This document shows, one piece after another, positions 9,808-18,174 of a stretch of DNA of 64,000 bases. The notes beneath the pieces were generated by a model. That model was not told the DNA's origin and did no database searches. It saw only the letters and a list, made by a program, of their open reading frames with translations. How positions within the stretch are numbered: the stretch's first letter is position 1; each line of letters starts with the position of its first letter. Made by a program: the position numbers and the translations under genes. The DNA comes from Streptomyces sulphureus DSM 40104 (lineage in GTDB: Bacteria > Actinomycetota > Actinomycetes > Streptomycetales > Streptomycetaceae), in NCBI RefSeq assembly GCF_000381025.1, contig NZ_KB905813.1:290596-354595 (forward strand), read 5' to 3'.

Positions 9808-10014
9808 CCGGGGGCAGCGCTGCCGAGCAACGCGGGTTCGTCGAGTCGTACCTGCCGATCGGCGGGTACGGCCCCTGCCCGAGCGACCGCGGCAGCAGGA
9901 CGGAGGCGTGATGCCGCCGGTTCAAGTCGGCGACCAGCGGCGGGATATGCCGCAGAGGTGGGGGCCGACCCGCTCGGCGGGAGGCCGGGGCCGCAGCCGC
10001 AGCACCCCGGACGG

Positions 10015-10872
10015 TCAGTACGTGTAGAACCCGGCCTGCGTCTTGCGGCCGAGGCGGCCCGCGTCGACCATCCGCTGGAGCAGCGGGGGAGCGGCGTAGA
10101 GCGGCTCCTTGAACTCGGCGTACATGGAGTCGGCGACCGAGGCGACGGTGTCGAGGCCGATGAGGTCGGAGAGCTTGAGCGGGCCCATGGGGTGGGCGCA
10201 GCCGAGCTCCATGCCGTTGTCGATGTCCTCCCGGCTGGCGATCCCGGACTCGAACATCCGTATGGCGGAGAGAAGGTACGGGATGAGCAGCGCGTTGACG
10301 ACGAAGCCCGACCGGTCCTGCGCCCTGATCGTGTGCTTGCCGAGGAGTTCCCCGACGGCGGCCTCGGCGCGGCGGATCGTCTCCTCGCCGGTGGTCAGTG
10401 CGGGGATGAGCTCGACGAGCTTCTGCACGGGCGCGGGGTTGAAGAAGTGGATGCCGATGACCTGGTCCGGGCGGGAGGTGGCCACAGCGAGCTTCACCAG
10501 CGGAATGGAAGAGGTGTTGGAGGCGAGGATCGCGTCGGGCCGCACGACGACCTGGTCGAGGACCTGGAAGATCTCCGTCTTCACCTGCTCGCTCTCGATC
10601 ACCGCCTCGATGACCAAATCGCGGTCGGCGAAGTCGCCGAGGTCGGTGGTGAAGGTGAGGCGGTCGAGGACGGCGTCCCGCTCCTCCGCGCTGAGCTTCC
10701 CGCGCTCCGCGGCCTTCTCGAGGGAGTTCACCAGCCGTGTACGGCCGAACTCCAGCGCCTCCCCCGTGGTCTCGGCGACCTTGACCTCCAGCCCGGCTCG
10801 GGCGCAGACCTCGGCGATGCCGGCGCCCATCTGGCCACAGCCCACCACTCCGACGCGTTCGATGTCGGTCAC
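10015..10872 (-). CDS. 3-hydroxybutyryl-CoA dehydrogenase
   Basis: A 285-aa NAD(P)-dependent enzyme that oxidises 3-hydroxyacyl-CoA (or reduces acetoacetyl-CoA) in fatty-acid, butanoate and PHB metabolism. The N-terminal Rossmann fold has VVGCGQMGAGIAEVCARAG. The catalytic His lies in GIHFFNPAPVQKLVELI, and the C-terminal helical dimerisation domain follows (HPMGPLKLSDLIGLDTV). Single-domain length matches Hbd/FadB2 proteins rather than the large FadB fusion. It is transcribed alone and diverges from the glycoside hydrolase-like gene across 226 bp. No other fatty-acid gene is nearby. Confidence 0.93.
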   Translation of the reverse strand: MTDIERVGVVGCGQMGAGIAEVCARAGLEVKVAETTGEALEFGRTRLVNSLEKAAERGKLSAEERDAVLDRLTFTTDLGDFADRDLVIEAVIESEQVKTEIFQVLDQVVVRPDAILASNTSSIPLVKLAVATSRPDQVIGIHFFNPAPVQKLVELIPALTTGEETIRRAEAAVGELLGKHTIRAQDRSGFVVNALLIPYLLSAIRMFESGIASREDIDNGMELGCAHPMGPLKLSDLIGLDTVASVADSMYAEFKEPLYAAPPLLQRMVDAGRLGRKTQAGFYTY

Positions 10873-11098
10873 ATCGTGCCTTTCGCTGCTCGCTGGTCCC
10901 CTGCACCGACGCAGGTCGGGCCCACGCCGTCTCGCCGCCCGACGTTACCCCCGAACTGTGCCCGCACACGCGTCGGGTGTGGCCCGCGGCACGCAGCACT
11001 CCGCGTGCGGGTGTGCACGCGGGGTTGTCCGTGCTGGGTGCGGGCGCCGATGATCTGCCGCGCGGCCTCAACGGGGAGGCCAGGATCGAGGGGAACCC

Positions 11099-12352
11099 AT
11101 GGGTCATCTCACACGAAGAACCTTCGCGGTCGGCGGCCTCGGCGCCGCGGCGGGCCTCACCGGCGCCCTCGCGCCGCCGGCCGCCGCCACGGAGCGCGGC
11201 ACGGCCGGCGGAGCAGCCGGGCACAGGCCGACGGAGGTGCGCGCCATGTGGCTCGCGACCGTCGACAACAGGGACTGGCCGAGCGCCCCGGGACTCCCGC
11301 CGGCCGAGCAGCGGGCCGAGCTCCTCGCCCATCTCGACGCGGCGGTCGAGCGCCGCCTGAACACCGTCTACTTCCAGGTCCGTCCGACCGCCGACGCGCT
11401 GTGGGAATCGCCGTACGAGCCGTGGTCGGAGTGGCTCACGGGGGAGCAGGGGCGCGACCCCGGCTGGCGGCCCGTCGAGTTCGCCGTCCGGGAGGCGCAC
11501 CGGCGGGGGCTGCGGATCGAGGGGTGGTTCAACCCGTACCGCATCGCGCTGCACGACGACCCGTCGCGGCTCGCCGCCGACCATCCCGCGCGGCTGCACC
11601 CCGAGTGGGCCGTCTCCTACGGCGGGCAGCTCTACTACAACCCGGGCATCCCCGAGGTGCGGCGCTTCGTGCAGGTGGCGATGGTCGACGCCGTCCGCCG
11701 GCATCCGCTCGACGGCGTGCACTGGGACGACTACTTCTACCCGTACCCGGTCGAGGGCGAGGAGTTCGACGACGCGGCGGCGTTCGCCGAGTACGGCCGC
11801 GGCTTTCCCGACGTCGCCTCCTGGCGCCGGGCCAACGTCGACCTGCTCGTTCAGGAGACGGCGCTGCGGGTGCGGCGGTTGCGGCCGGGCGTCCGCTTCG
11901 GCGTCAGTCCCTTCGGCGTCTGGCGGAACGCGGCCACCGATCCGCGGGGGTCGGCGACGGAGGCGGGGGTCACGACCTACGACGACCTGTACGCGGACAC
12001 CCGGAAGTGGGCGCGCGGCGGATGGGTCGACTACCTCGTCCCGCAGCTTTACTGGAACATCGGCTTCCCCGCCGCCGACTACGCGGAGTTGGCGCGCTGG
12101 TGGGTGCGGACGGTACGCGGTACGGGCGTCGACCTCTACGTCGGCGAGGCCCTCTACAAGGCCGGTGATCCGGAGCAGTCCGCTGAGTGGCAGGACCCGG
12201 ACGAGCTCTCGCGCCATCTCTCCCTCTGCCGGCGGTTTCCCGAGGTGCGGGGGCACGCCTTCTTCTCCGCGCTGGAGGTGTCGCAGGACGTGATCGGGGC
12301 GATGGACGCCGTCGTCCGCGATCACTACGGGCACCGCGCGGTGCTCCGCTAG
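11099..12352 (+). CDS. Secreted glycoside hydrolase-like protein (YngK/GHL10 family)
   Basis: A 417-aa exported protein. The first 30 residues form a twin-arginine signal (LTRRTFAVGGLGAAAG...APPAAA), so it is exported folded. The mature part is a predicted TIM barrel of the GHL10/DUF187 family with EVRAMWLATVDNRDWP, IEGWFNPYRIAL, GVHWDDYFYPYP, FGVSPFGVWRN and YLVPQLYWNIGF, conserved loops carrying likely acidic catalytic residues. B. subtilis YngK is a relative. The substrate is unknown, but polysaccharide or peptidoglycan glycans are likely. GAGGGGAA precedes the ATG. A strong terminator follows within 7 nt of the stop. Confidence 0.88.
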   Translation: MGHLTRRTFAVGGLGAAAGLTGALAPPAAATERGTAGGAAGHRPTEVRAMWLATVDNRDWPSAPGLPPAEQRAELLAHLDAAVERRLNTVYFQVRPTADALWESPYEPWSEWLTGEQGRDPGWRPVEFAVREAHRRGLRIEGWFNPYRIALHDDPSRLAADHPARLHPEWAVSYGGQLYYNPGIPEVRRFVQVAMVDAVRRHPLDGVHWDDYFYPYPVEGEEFDDAAAFAEYGRGFPDVASWRRANVDLLVQETALRVRRLRPGVRFGVSPFGVWRNAATDPRGSATEAGVTTYDDLYADTRKWARGGWVDYLVPQLYWNIGFPAADYAELARWWVRTVRGTGVDLYVGEALYKAGDPEQSAEWQDPDELSRHLSLCRRFPEVRGHAFFSALEVSQDVIGAMDAVVRDHYGHRAVLR

Positions 12353-12358
12353 ACGCGC

Positions 12359-12386
12359 GGCCCCCGTCCCGCGGCGGGCGGGGGCC
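12359..12386 (+). terminator. Terminator after the glycoside hydrolase-like gene
   Basis: GGCCCCCG pairs with CGGGGGCC around a GC-rich loop that can also pair, followed by a T-containing stretch (TCTCCTGTTT). Confidence 0.7.
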
Positions 12387-12398
12387 GTCTCCTGTTTG

Positions 12399-12413
12399 CC
12401 TAAACCCCTTAGG
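12399..12413. promoter_or_regulatory. Palindrome upstream of the TetR gene (possible operator)
   Basis: CCTAA-ACCCC-TTAGG is a perfect 5-bp dyad with a 5-bp spacer in an AT-rich patch, 38 bp before the TetR start codon. Autoregulation of the TetR/SGNH-hydrolase pair by binding here is inferred. Confidence 0.4.
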
Positions 12414-12451
12414 TGGATGCAGAGTGGGTGTCGGAAAACGGGAGGCACCAT

Positions 12452-13021
12452 ATGGCACGCGCAGGGCTCACGGCCGAGCGCCTCACCGAGGCGGGCGCGG
12501 AACTCGCCGACGAGGTCGGCTTCGAGCACGTGACGGTCTCGGCGCTGGCGCGGCGGTTCGACGTCAAGGTCGCGAGCCTGTACTCGCACCTCAAGGGCTC
12601 ACACGACCTCAGGACGAGGATCGCCCTCCTGGCGCTCGACGAGCTCGCCGACCGCGTCGCCGACGCCCTCGCGGGCCGCGCGGGCAGGGACGCGCTCGCC
12701 GCGTTCGCCCACGCCTACCGCGACTACGCGCGAGAGCACCCCGGCCGTTACACAGCGGCGCGTCTGCGCCTCGACCCCGAGGCGGCGGCGAGGAGCGCAG
12801 GCGTGAAACACGCGCAGATGACGCGCGCGATCCTGCGCGGCTACGACCTGACGGAACCCGAAGAGACCCACGCCGTCCGGCTGTTGGGCAGTGTCTTCCA
12901 CGGCTACATCAGCCTGGAGGCTTCCGGAGGATTCGAGCACACCGCCGTCCCGGCCGAGGAGTCCTGGGCCTGGGCCCTCGACCGCCTCGACGCGCTGCTA
13001 AGGCACCGTCCCACTCCCTGA
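12452..13021 (+). CDS. TetR-family regulator with WHG-type C domain
   Basis: A 189-aa repressor. The N-terminal HTH (about residues 5-50) includes VTVSALARRFDVKVASLYSH. The C-terminal ligand domain resembles TetR_C_33/WHG with FHGYISLEASGGF. I chose the ATG at 12452 because GGAGG lies 6 nt upstream and the family begins there. The SGNH hydrolase gene follows after 50 bp in the same direction, so the pair is probably an operon in which the regulator controls itself and the hydrolase. The ligand is unknown. Confidence 0.88.
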   Translation: MARAGLTAERLTEAGAELADEVGFEHVTVSALARRFDVKVASLYSHLKGSHDLRTRIALLALDELADRVADALAGRAGRDALAAFAHAYRDYAREHPGRYTAARLRLDPEAAARSAGVKHAQMTRAILRGYDLTEPEETHAVRLLGSVFHGYISLEASGGFEHTAVPAEESWAWALDRLDALLRHRPTP

Positions 13022-13071
13022 CCCCGCCTCCGTCCGCGGCGGACGGAGCCCCTGACCGACAGGCTGAGGCA

Positions 13072-14247
13072 ATGAGCAACGACTGGACCACCACCCCCCT
13101 GACGCCCGAACTCGTGCGCGGAGCTCTGGAGTTGGAGTACACCGACCAGGGCGTCCGCCCGCACAGGCTGCCGGCGCGCGCCCGCGCGCAGGGCGCCGAC
13201 GGGCAGCTCCTCATGGCCGAGGCCCAGACGTCGGGCGTGCGGCTCGCCTTCCGCACCCGGGCCACCGCGGTCGAGCTCGACACCCTTCCCACCAAGCGCA
13301 CCTACGTGGGCGCCCCGCCGCGTCCGGACGGCCTCTACGACCTGCTCGTCGACGGCCGCCTGGTGGACCAGGGGAGCGTGGTGGGCGGCAGCACCCTGGT
13401 GATCGACATGACCGCCGGAACCGCGGAGACCCGTACCGGCCCGGTCGGCACCCTCCGCTTCGACGGCCTGCCCGCCCGCGCGAAGGACGTCGAGATCTGG
13501 CTGCCGCACAACGAGGCGACGGAGCTCGTGGCCCTGCGTACCGACGCGCCCGTCGAGCCGGCAGCCGACCGCGGGCGCAACGTCTGGCTGCACCACGGCA
13601 GTTCGATCAGCCACGGCTCCGACGCCGCGAGCCCGACGGCCACCTGGCCCGCGCTCGCCGCCTCCCTCGGCGGCGTGGAGCTCGTCAACCTCGGCTACGG
13701 CGGCAGCGCCCTCCTCGATCCGTTCACGGCGCGGACTCTCAGGGACACGCCCGCCGACATGATCAGCGTCAAGATCGGCCTCAACCTCGTCAACGCGGAC
13801 CTGATGCGGCTGCGCGCCTTCGTCCCCGCCGTCCACGGGTTTCTCGACACGATCCGTGAGGGCCACCCGACGACGCCGCTGCTCGTCGTCTCGCCCCTGC
13901 TGTGCCCGATACACGAGGACACCCCGGGGCCGGCCGCACCCGACTTCTCCCTGATGGCCGAGGGGCGACTCCAATTCCGGGCGACGGGCGACCCGGAGGA
14001 GCGAGCCGCGGGGAAGCTCACGCTCAACGTCGTCCGCGAGGAGCTGGCCAGGATCGTCGAGCAGCGGGCTGTCGAGGACGCGCACCTCGCCTACCTCGAC
14101 GGGCGCGACCTCTACGGCGAGGCGGACGCGTCCGAACTGCCGCTCCCCGACGGCCTCCACCCGGACGCGGCCACGCACCGCCGCATCGGCGAGCGCTTCG
14201 CCGGACGCGTCTTCACCGGCGACGGCGTGTTCGCCGGCAGGGAGTGA
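13072..14247 (+). CDS. SGNH/GDSL hydrolase with N-terminal beta-sandwich domain
   Basis: A 391-aa cytosolic protein (no signal peptide). Residues about 1-165 form a beta-rich domain of the type seen beside CE2/SGNH esterases. From about residue 170 the SGNH fold starts with the nucleophile block VWLHHGSSISHGSDA. The oxyanion Gly lies in NLGYGGSALLDPF, the Asn block in KIGLNLVNADL, and the Asp/His pair in LPDGLHPDAATHRRIGERF. It probably removes acyl groups from a sugar or small molecule. It lies directly downstream of a TetR gene. The ATG has GACAGGCTGAGG upstream, an average ribosome site. Confidence 0.85.
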   Translation: MSNDWTTTPLTPELVRGALELEYTDQGVRPHRLPARARAQGADGQLLMAEAQTSGVRLAFRTRATAVELDTLPTKRTYVGAPPRPDGLYDLLVDGRLVDQGSVVGGSTLVIDMTAGTAETRTGPVGTLRFDGLPARAKDVEIWLPHNEATELVALRTDAPVEPAADRGRNVWLHHGSSISHGSDAASPTATWPALAASLGGVELVNLGYGGSALLDPFTARTLRDTPADMISVKIGLNLVNADLMRLRAFVPAVHGFLDTIREGHPTTPLLVVSPLLCPIHEDTPGPAAPDFSLMAEGRLQFRATGDPEERAAGKLTLNVVREELARIVEQRAVEDAHLAYLDGRDLYGEADASELPLPDGLHPDAATHRRIGERFAGRVFTGDGVFAGRE

Positions 14248-14269
14248 AACCGCCTCCGCCGTACGGTGC

Positions 14270-14476
14270 TCAGCGGTTGGGGCGCGGCTGGTTCGGCGTC
14301 TCCTTGACGCAGTCGGGTCCTGGCGCGACGACGGCTTCGTGGCCGTCGTCCTCGAAGCGCACGCGGTACGGCGGCTCGCCCTCCGTGCCGAGGACCTCCA
14401 GGACCTGCGCGGCGCGGTCGTGCTGTCCGACCGCCCTGCCGTGCATCAGGAGCCGGTCGCCTGCTGTCGCCTGCAT
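14270..14476 (-). CDS. DUF1918 family small protein
   Basis: A 68-aa protein of the DUF1918 family common in actinobacteria: MQATAGDRLLMHGRAVGQHD, then a central VLGTEGEPPYRVRFEDDGHE that forms a small SH3-like barrel, ending in the GPDCV motif. Function is unknown. A clear AAGGAGG site precedes the ATG. It converges with the SGNH hydrolase (22 bp gap) and diverges from the GNAT gene. Confidence 0.85.
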   Translation of the reverse strand: MQATAGDRLLMHGRAVGQHDRAAQVLEVLGTEGEPPYRVRFEDDGHEAVVAPGPDCVKETPNQPRPNR

Positions 14477-14622
14477 CGGAGCCTCCTTGCCGCTCGCAGG
14501 GGCCGGCGGACCGCGACCGCCCGGTCGCGTGGCCGGCGGATGGCTCTCCTCCCAGGCTACGGCGACGGGCGGCCCCCGTCGCGTTCACGTAGCGTGGTTG
14601 CGGCTGCGGGGAGCGTGGCACG

Positions 14623-15078
14623 ATGGCCGCCATGGACGAGCAGCCGACCCTTCCAGCGCCCTACGAACTCTCGGTCGACGTCGGCAGGTTGGACCGCGAC
14701 AAGGTCCACGGCTGGCTCTCGCAGGACGCGTACTGGGCGCTGGGGCGTCCCCGCGAGACACAGGACAGGGCGATCGACGGCTCGCTCAACTTCGGTGTGT
14801 ACGACGCGGGTTCGGGCGAGCAGGTGGCGTACGCGCGGGTTGTGACGGACGGCGCGACGTTCGCCTGGCTCTGCGACGTCTACGTGGAGCGCGGTGCGCG
14901 CGGTGCGGGCGTGGGGACGGCGCTCGTCGCGGCCGTGCGTGCGCGGCTGCACGAGTACGGGGTGCGGCGGACCCTGCTGTGCACCGAGGACGCGCACGCC
15001 CTCTACCGTAAGAGCGGTTTCTCCCAACTCGCCGATCCCGAGCGGTGGATGGCCGCCTTCGGAGGCACGGGGACCTGA
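14623..15078 (+). CDS. GNAT N-acetyltransferase
   Basis: A 151-aa single-domain acetyltransferase. Motif A reads LCDVYVERGARGAGVGTALV (acetyl-CoA pyrophosphate loop RGAGVG). The C-terminal motif B ends in HALYRKSGFSQLADPERWM, typical of the ArgO/YjcF-like group that acts on small amines. The substrate is unknown. Two starts are possible (14623 and 14632); I kept the first, which follows GGGGAG. Confidence 0.85.
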   Translation: MAAMDEQPTLPAPYELSVDVGRLDRDKVHGWLSQDAYWALGRPRETQDRAIDGSLNFGVYDAGSGEQVAYARVVTDGATFAWLCDVYVERGARGAGVGTALVAAVRARLHEYGVRRTLLCTEDAHALYRKSGFSQLADPERWMAAFGGTGT

Positions 15079-15110
15079 CCCCGTACTGCTCCCGAACTGC
15101 CGACGGGGTC
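15077..15110 (+). terminator. Weak terminator or spacer hairpin
   Basis: GACCCCGT and ACGGGGTC form a perfect 8-bp stem over an 18-nt loop, overlapping the GNAT stop codon and lying upstream of the next promoter. Confidence 0.4.
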
Positions 15111-15145
15111 TCGAACAACCGGCGTGGCGCGCCTAGTATCGGCCA

Positions 15146-15715
15146 ATGCACCTTCGTGTGACGCTGCTTGCGGCGGGGCGGAGTTCGAGCCTGCTCGACG
15201 TGCGCTTCGACGACGAGCGTCCGCTCGACCAACCCGGGTGGCACGAGGTGCGCCGCAGGGTCCCGCTCCTTGCGCACCTCGCGGCGGCGGAGATGCGGTA
15301 CTGCTCACCGTCTCCCCGCTGCCGGGAGACCGGCGACCTCCTCGGGCTCGCCCCGCTCGCCCAACCGGCCCTGCGCGACTGCGACATGGGCCGCTGGCGC
15401 GGCTACACGCTCCAGGAGGTCGCGGCCGTCGAGTCGCACTCCGTCGACCAGTGGGTCGCCGACCCGCGCAGCGCGCCGCACGGCGGGGAGTCGCTCCTCG
15501 GCTTCATCCAGCGGATCGGGGGATGGCTCGACACCCGTCCGCTCGGTGAGACGGGCTGGATCGTCGCCGTGGCGGAGCCGGCGGTCGTGCGGGCCGCCCT
15601 GTGCTACGCACTCAAGGCGCCGCCGCACGCGTACTGGCGGATCGAGGCCAACCCGCTCAGTTCCGTCTCGCTCGTCGGGAGAGCGGGGGACTGGAGCCTC
15701 GGCCTGGAGGCGTGA
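15146..15715 (+). CDS. Histidine-phosphatase-fold protein lacking the catalytic RHG
   Basis: A 189-aa protein with the phosphoglycerate mutase-like fold: YCSPSPRCRETGDLLG, LRDCDMGRWRGYTLQEV and PHGGESLLGFIQRIGGW are all present. The N-terminal RHG box that carries the phosphorylated histidine reads AAGRSS. The second catalytic histidine position reads VAEPAVV (Glu-Pro). It is therefore probably not a phosphatase and may bind a phosphorylated ligand. Homologues with the same losses recur in Streptomyces as I recall the family. TAGTAT at 15134-15139 lies 6 nt before the ATG without a ribosome site, so the mRNA is predicted leaderless. Confidence 0.82.
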   Translation: MHLRVTLLAAGRSSSLLDVRFDDERPLDQPGWHEVRRRVPLLAHLAAAEMRYCSPSPRCRETGDLLGLAPLAQPALRDCDMGRWRGYTLQEVAAVESHSVDQWVADPRSAPHGGESLLGFIQRIGGWLDTRPLGETGWIVAVAEPAVVRAALCYALKAPPHAYWRIEANPLSSVSLVGRAGDWSLGLEA

Positions 15716-15852
15716 GCCCCACGGTGCTGAGCGCCAACGGGACGGCGTGCGACGGGAGTCGAGGCGCCGTATTACGGTTGCGGCTCCTCGCGCCCCGGTG
15801 TTGGCTGCGCTGCACGGCTCGAAGACGGGCCGGACGGCGGCAGAGGAGGGCC

Positions 15853-16650
15853 ATGACGAGTGAGCTGCAGGACGAACGGACCGCGCTGCTTGCGATGTTC
15901 GACGCGGAGGTCCGGCGGGGAGCGGCGCCCGACGTGCCGGGCGCACGAGTGGAGGCGGTGGGCGGCGTCGTCCGCCAGGTCGGTGGCCCCGGCGAGAGCA
16001 ACGCCGTCCTCCACAGCGATCTCGCTGCCGAGGACGCGGATCGCGTCGTACGCGAACAGTGCGCGTATCTGACCGGATTGGGGCACGGCTTCGAGTGGAA
16101 GCTGTACGCCCACGACCGTCCGGCGCACCTTCCGGACGTCCTCCGCGCTGCGGGCCTGTGCCCGGGTACGCCGGAGACGGTGATGGTCGCGCCGGCGGCG
16201 GCGACGGCCGTCCCCGAGGCGCTGCCCGAGGGGGTGCGCATACGCACGGCGGGTCCGGGAGACATCGATGCGGTCTGCGAGGTGCACGAGCGTGCATTCG
16301 GCCGGCCCATGCCGGGGCTCCGGGATCGGCTCACATCCCAACTCGCCGCCGACGAGGCGGGGTTGTACGCGGAGACGGTCGTCGTGACGGCCGAGGGGCC
16401 GCAGGGGCCCGTGAGCGCGGCGCGATTGGAGCTGCCGCCGCGGGGGCGCTTCGCGGGGCTCTGGGGCGGCGGAACCCTCCCAGGGTGGCGCGGGCGCGGC
16501 GTCTATCGCTCCCTCATCGCGCACCGTGCCGCCGTCGCCGTCGAGCGGGGGTACACCTACCTGTACGTCGACGCGTCCGAGGAGAGCCGACCCATTTTGG
16601 AGCGCCTCGGCTTCGTCAAGCTCACGACGACGATCCCTTACGCGCCGTAG
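15853..16650 (+). CDS. GNAT acetyltransferase with degenerate N-terminal half
   Basis: A 265-aa protein. Residues 1-120 look like a decayed GNAT-like half (YLTGLGHGFEWKLYAHDRP). Residues about 125-265 are a full GNAT domain with the acetyl-CoA loop LPGWRGRGVYRSLIAHRAA and a C-terminal YLYVDASEESRPILERLGF. Two-domain GNATs of this size usually act on small molecules or protein N-termini; the substrate is unknown. Start ATG at 15853 follows GAGGAGGG. No operon partner is obvious. Confidence 0.85.
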   Translation: MTSELQDERTALLAMFDAEVRRGAAPDVPGARVEAVGGVVRQVGGPGESNAVLHSDLAAEDADRVVREQCAYLTGLGHGFEWKLYAHDRPAHLPDVLRAAGLCPGTPETVMVAPAAATAVPEALPEGVRIRTAGPGDIDAVCEVHERAFGRPMPGLRDRLTSQLAADEAGLYAETVVVTAEGPQGPVSAARLELPPRGRFAGLWGGGTLPGWRGRGVYRSLIAHRAAVAVERGYTYLYVDASEESRPILERLGFVKLTTTIPYAP

Positions 16651-16674
16651 AAGGCGGCTCCTGGTTTGCCGCAC

Positions 16675-16704
16675 CGGAACCGAGGAACGCGGGTTCCGTA
16701 GGCT
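16675..16704 (+). promoter_or_regulatory. Dyad and possible ECF-type promoter of the diiron protein gene
   Basis: CGGAACC at 16675-16681 and GGTTCCG at 16692-16698 form a 7-bp dyad with a 10-bp spacer. GGAAC followed by 16 bp and CGTA resembles ECF sigma factor promoters. A TAGGCT hexamer at 16699-16704 could instead be a sigma-70 -10. Downstream, GGCGCGCGCC occurs twice at about 16735-16761 and can form a strong hairpin in the leader. Confidence 0.35.
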
Positions 16705-16788
16705 GTGCGGCCGTCCCTGACGGTCGCACACGGGGCGCGCGCCGGGTAGTGGGCGCGCGCCAGCCACCACCGGTGCCGGGAGTCCGCC

Positions 16789-17823
16789 ATGAAGACAGCA
16801 GACGCGCCCTCCGCAACCCCGCAGACCGACGGCCTCGTACCCCTGCCGGAACCCCGGGGCCCGCTCTCGGAGCTGCTGGTCGGCGTGCTCGGCGCGGGGC
16901 CCGCCGGCAGCCGGCTCGGCGACTGGCAGCGCCTCGTCGACGGCGCCGATCCGTTCGGCGAGGACCTCCAACTGACCCTCTACCTCTGCTACGAGCTGCA
17001 CTACCGCGGCCTCGCGGGCGCCGACCCGGAGTGGGAATGGGACCCGGGCCTGCTGGCGATGCGCTCGGCGGCGGAGCGGACGTTCCTCATGGGCGTCCGT
17101 TCCTCCGTCAGCGGGGGAGACGACGTGCAGTCCGCACTCGCCGCCCTCCTCACCGAGCCCGAGGGCGCCGCCGGACTCTCGGGGCGGCTCCTCGACGACC
17201 GTAGCTGGTGGCAGATGCAGGAGTTCCTCGCGCACCGCTCCGTCTACCACCTCAAGGAGGCGGACCCGCAGCTCTGGGTGATTCCGCGCCTCGGCGGACG
17301 CGCCAAGTCGGGCCTCGTCGCCGTGGAGTTCGACGAGTTCGGCGCCGGGCACGAGACCCGCGTCCACGCCCGCCTCTACGCCGACCTGCTGACGGGCGCG
17401 GGACTCGACGCCGGATACCTGCGCTACCTCGACCACGCCTCGGCGCCCGCACTCGCGATCGTCAACACGATGAGCCTCTTCGGCCTCCACCGCTCGCTGC
17501 GGGGCGCCATGGTCGGGCACTACGCCGCGGTCGAGATCACCTCCTCGCCCGCGTGCGCCCGCCTGGCCCGTGCCCTGGAAGAGTTGGAGGCACCGGAGGA
17601 GTGCGTGCACTTCTACCGGGAGCACGTGTCGGCCGACGCGGTCCACGAGCAGCTCCTGCGGCGGGACGTGGTGGACGGCCTCCTCGACGAGGAACCGCAC
17701 CTCGCCGGGGACGTCGTACTCGGCCTCCAGGCAGCGGAGTTGATGGAGGACCGGTTCGCCGCGCACCTGACGCGGGCCTGGGACGACGGGGCCTCCTCGC
17801 TTCGGCGCCCCCTCGCCGACTGA
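16789..17823 (+). CDS. Iron-containing redox enzyme (heme-oxygenase-like diiron fold)
   Basis: A 344-aa all-helical protein of the heme-oxygenase-like diiron oxidase/oxygenase (HDO) group, annotated in actinobacteria as iron-containing redox enzyme. Likely metal ligands are spread over the helices: TLYLCYELHYRGL (about 65), MQEFLAHRSVYHLKEADP (about 145) and VEFDEFGAGHETRVHARLY (about 180-200). No signal peptide or membrane span. The family includes enzymes that oxidise amines or cleave C-C/C-N bonds; the substrate here is unknown. A CDGSH protein gene lies tail-to-tail 5 bp away, a pairing that suggests joint iron or electron-transfer use. Confidence 0.85.
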   Translation: MKTADAPSATPQTDGLVPLPEPRGPLSELLVGVLGAGPAGSRLGDWQRLVDGADPFGEDLQLTLYLCYELHYRGLAGADPEWEWDPGLLAMRSAAERTFLMGVRSSVSGGDDVQSALAALLTEPEGAAGLSGRLLDDRSWWQMQEFLAHRSVYHLKEADPQLWVIPRLGGRAKSGLVAVEFDEFGAGHETRVHARLYADLLTGAGLDAGYLRYLDHASAPALAIVNTMSLFGLHRSLRGAMVGHYAAVEITSSPACARLARALEELEAPEECVHFYREHVSADAVHEQLLRRDVVDGLLDEEPHLAGDVVLGLQAAELMEDRFAAHLTRAWDDGASSLRRPLAD

Positions 17824-17828
17824 CCCTT

Positions 17829-18089
17829 CTACTCGGCGGAACCCTTCTTCTCCCGGCGGCACGGGCGGCGGCGGTGGCTCGTGTCGCACCAGGGGAAGTC
17901 GGCGCTGCGGTGGCAGGTGCAGAGCGCCACCATGAAGCGCTCGGAGCGTGCAGTCCCGCCGCCGGGGAGTGCGATCTCCACGGGGCCTTCAACGAGCATC
18001 GGGCCGGCCGGGTCGATCATGACGCGCCGGGCGTCCGCGTCGCCGGGCTGGCGGTCGCGATCGGGCTCCAACTGCGGGGCGTTCGGCAC
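17829..18089 (-). CDS. CDGSH-type iron-sulfur protein
   Basis: An 86-aa protein with the 2Fe-2S motif CTCHRSADFPWCDTSH: ligands Cys57, Cys59, Cys68 and His72 in the mitoNEET-like 3Cys-1His arrangement. The usual CDGSH is CDTSH here. The single His ligand makes such clusters labile and suited to redox or iron transfer. It is soluble, with no membrane anchor. It converges with the diiron-protein gene with only 5 bp between stops, so the two 3' ends must overlap as antisense RNA. It may share a transcript with the upstream CBS gene if the hairpin at 18175-18216 is leaky. Confidence 0.88.
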   Translation of the reverse strand: MPNAPQLEPDRDRQPGDADARRVMIDPAGPMLVEGPVEIALPGGGTARSERFMVALCTCHRSADFPWCDTSHRRRPCRREKKGSAE

Positions 18090-18174
18090 CGTCGATCACC
18101 CACTCCTACGGTCTGCCGCCGGCTCGTACCGGCGGACTCCCCGCCCGGGTACCTGCGGGAAGCGCAGACAAACG

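Noticed and set aside
9317..12589. 1090-codon minus-strand open frame
   Set aside because: It is antisense to well-supported genes (dehydrogenase, glycoside hydrolase-like, TetR) and results from the absence of stops in GC-rich DNA.
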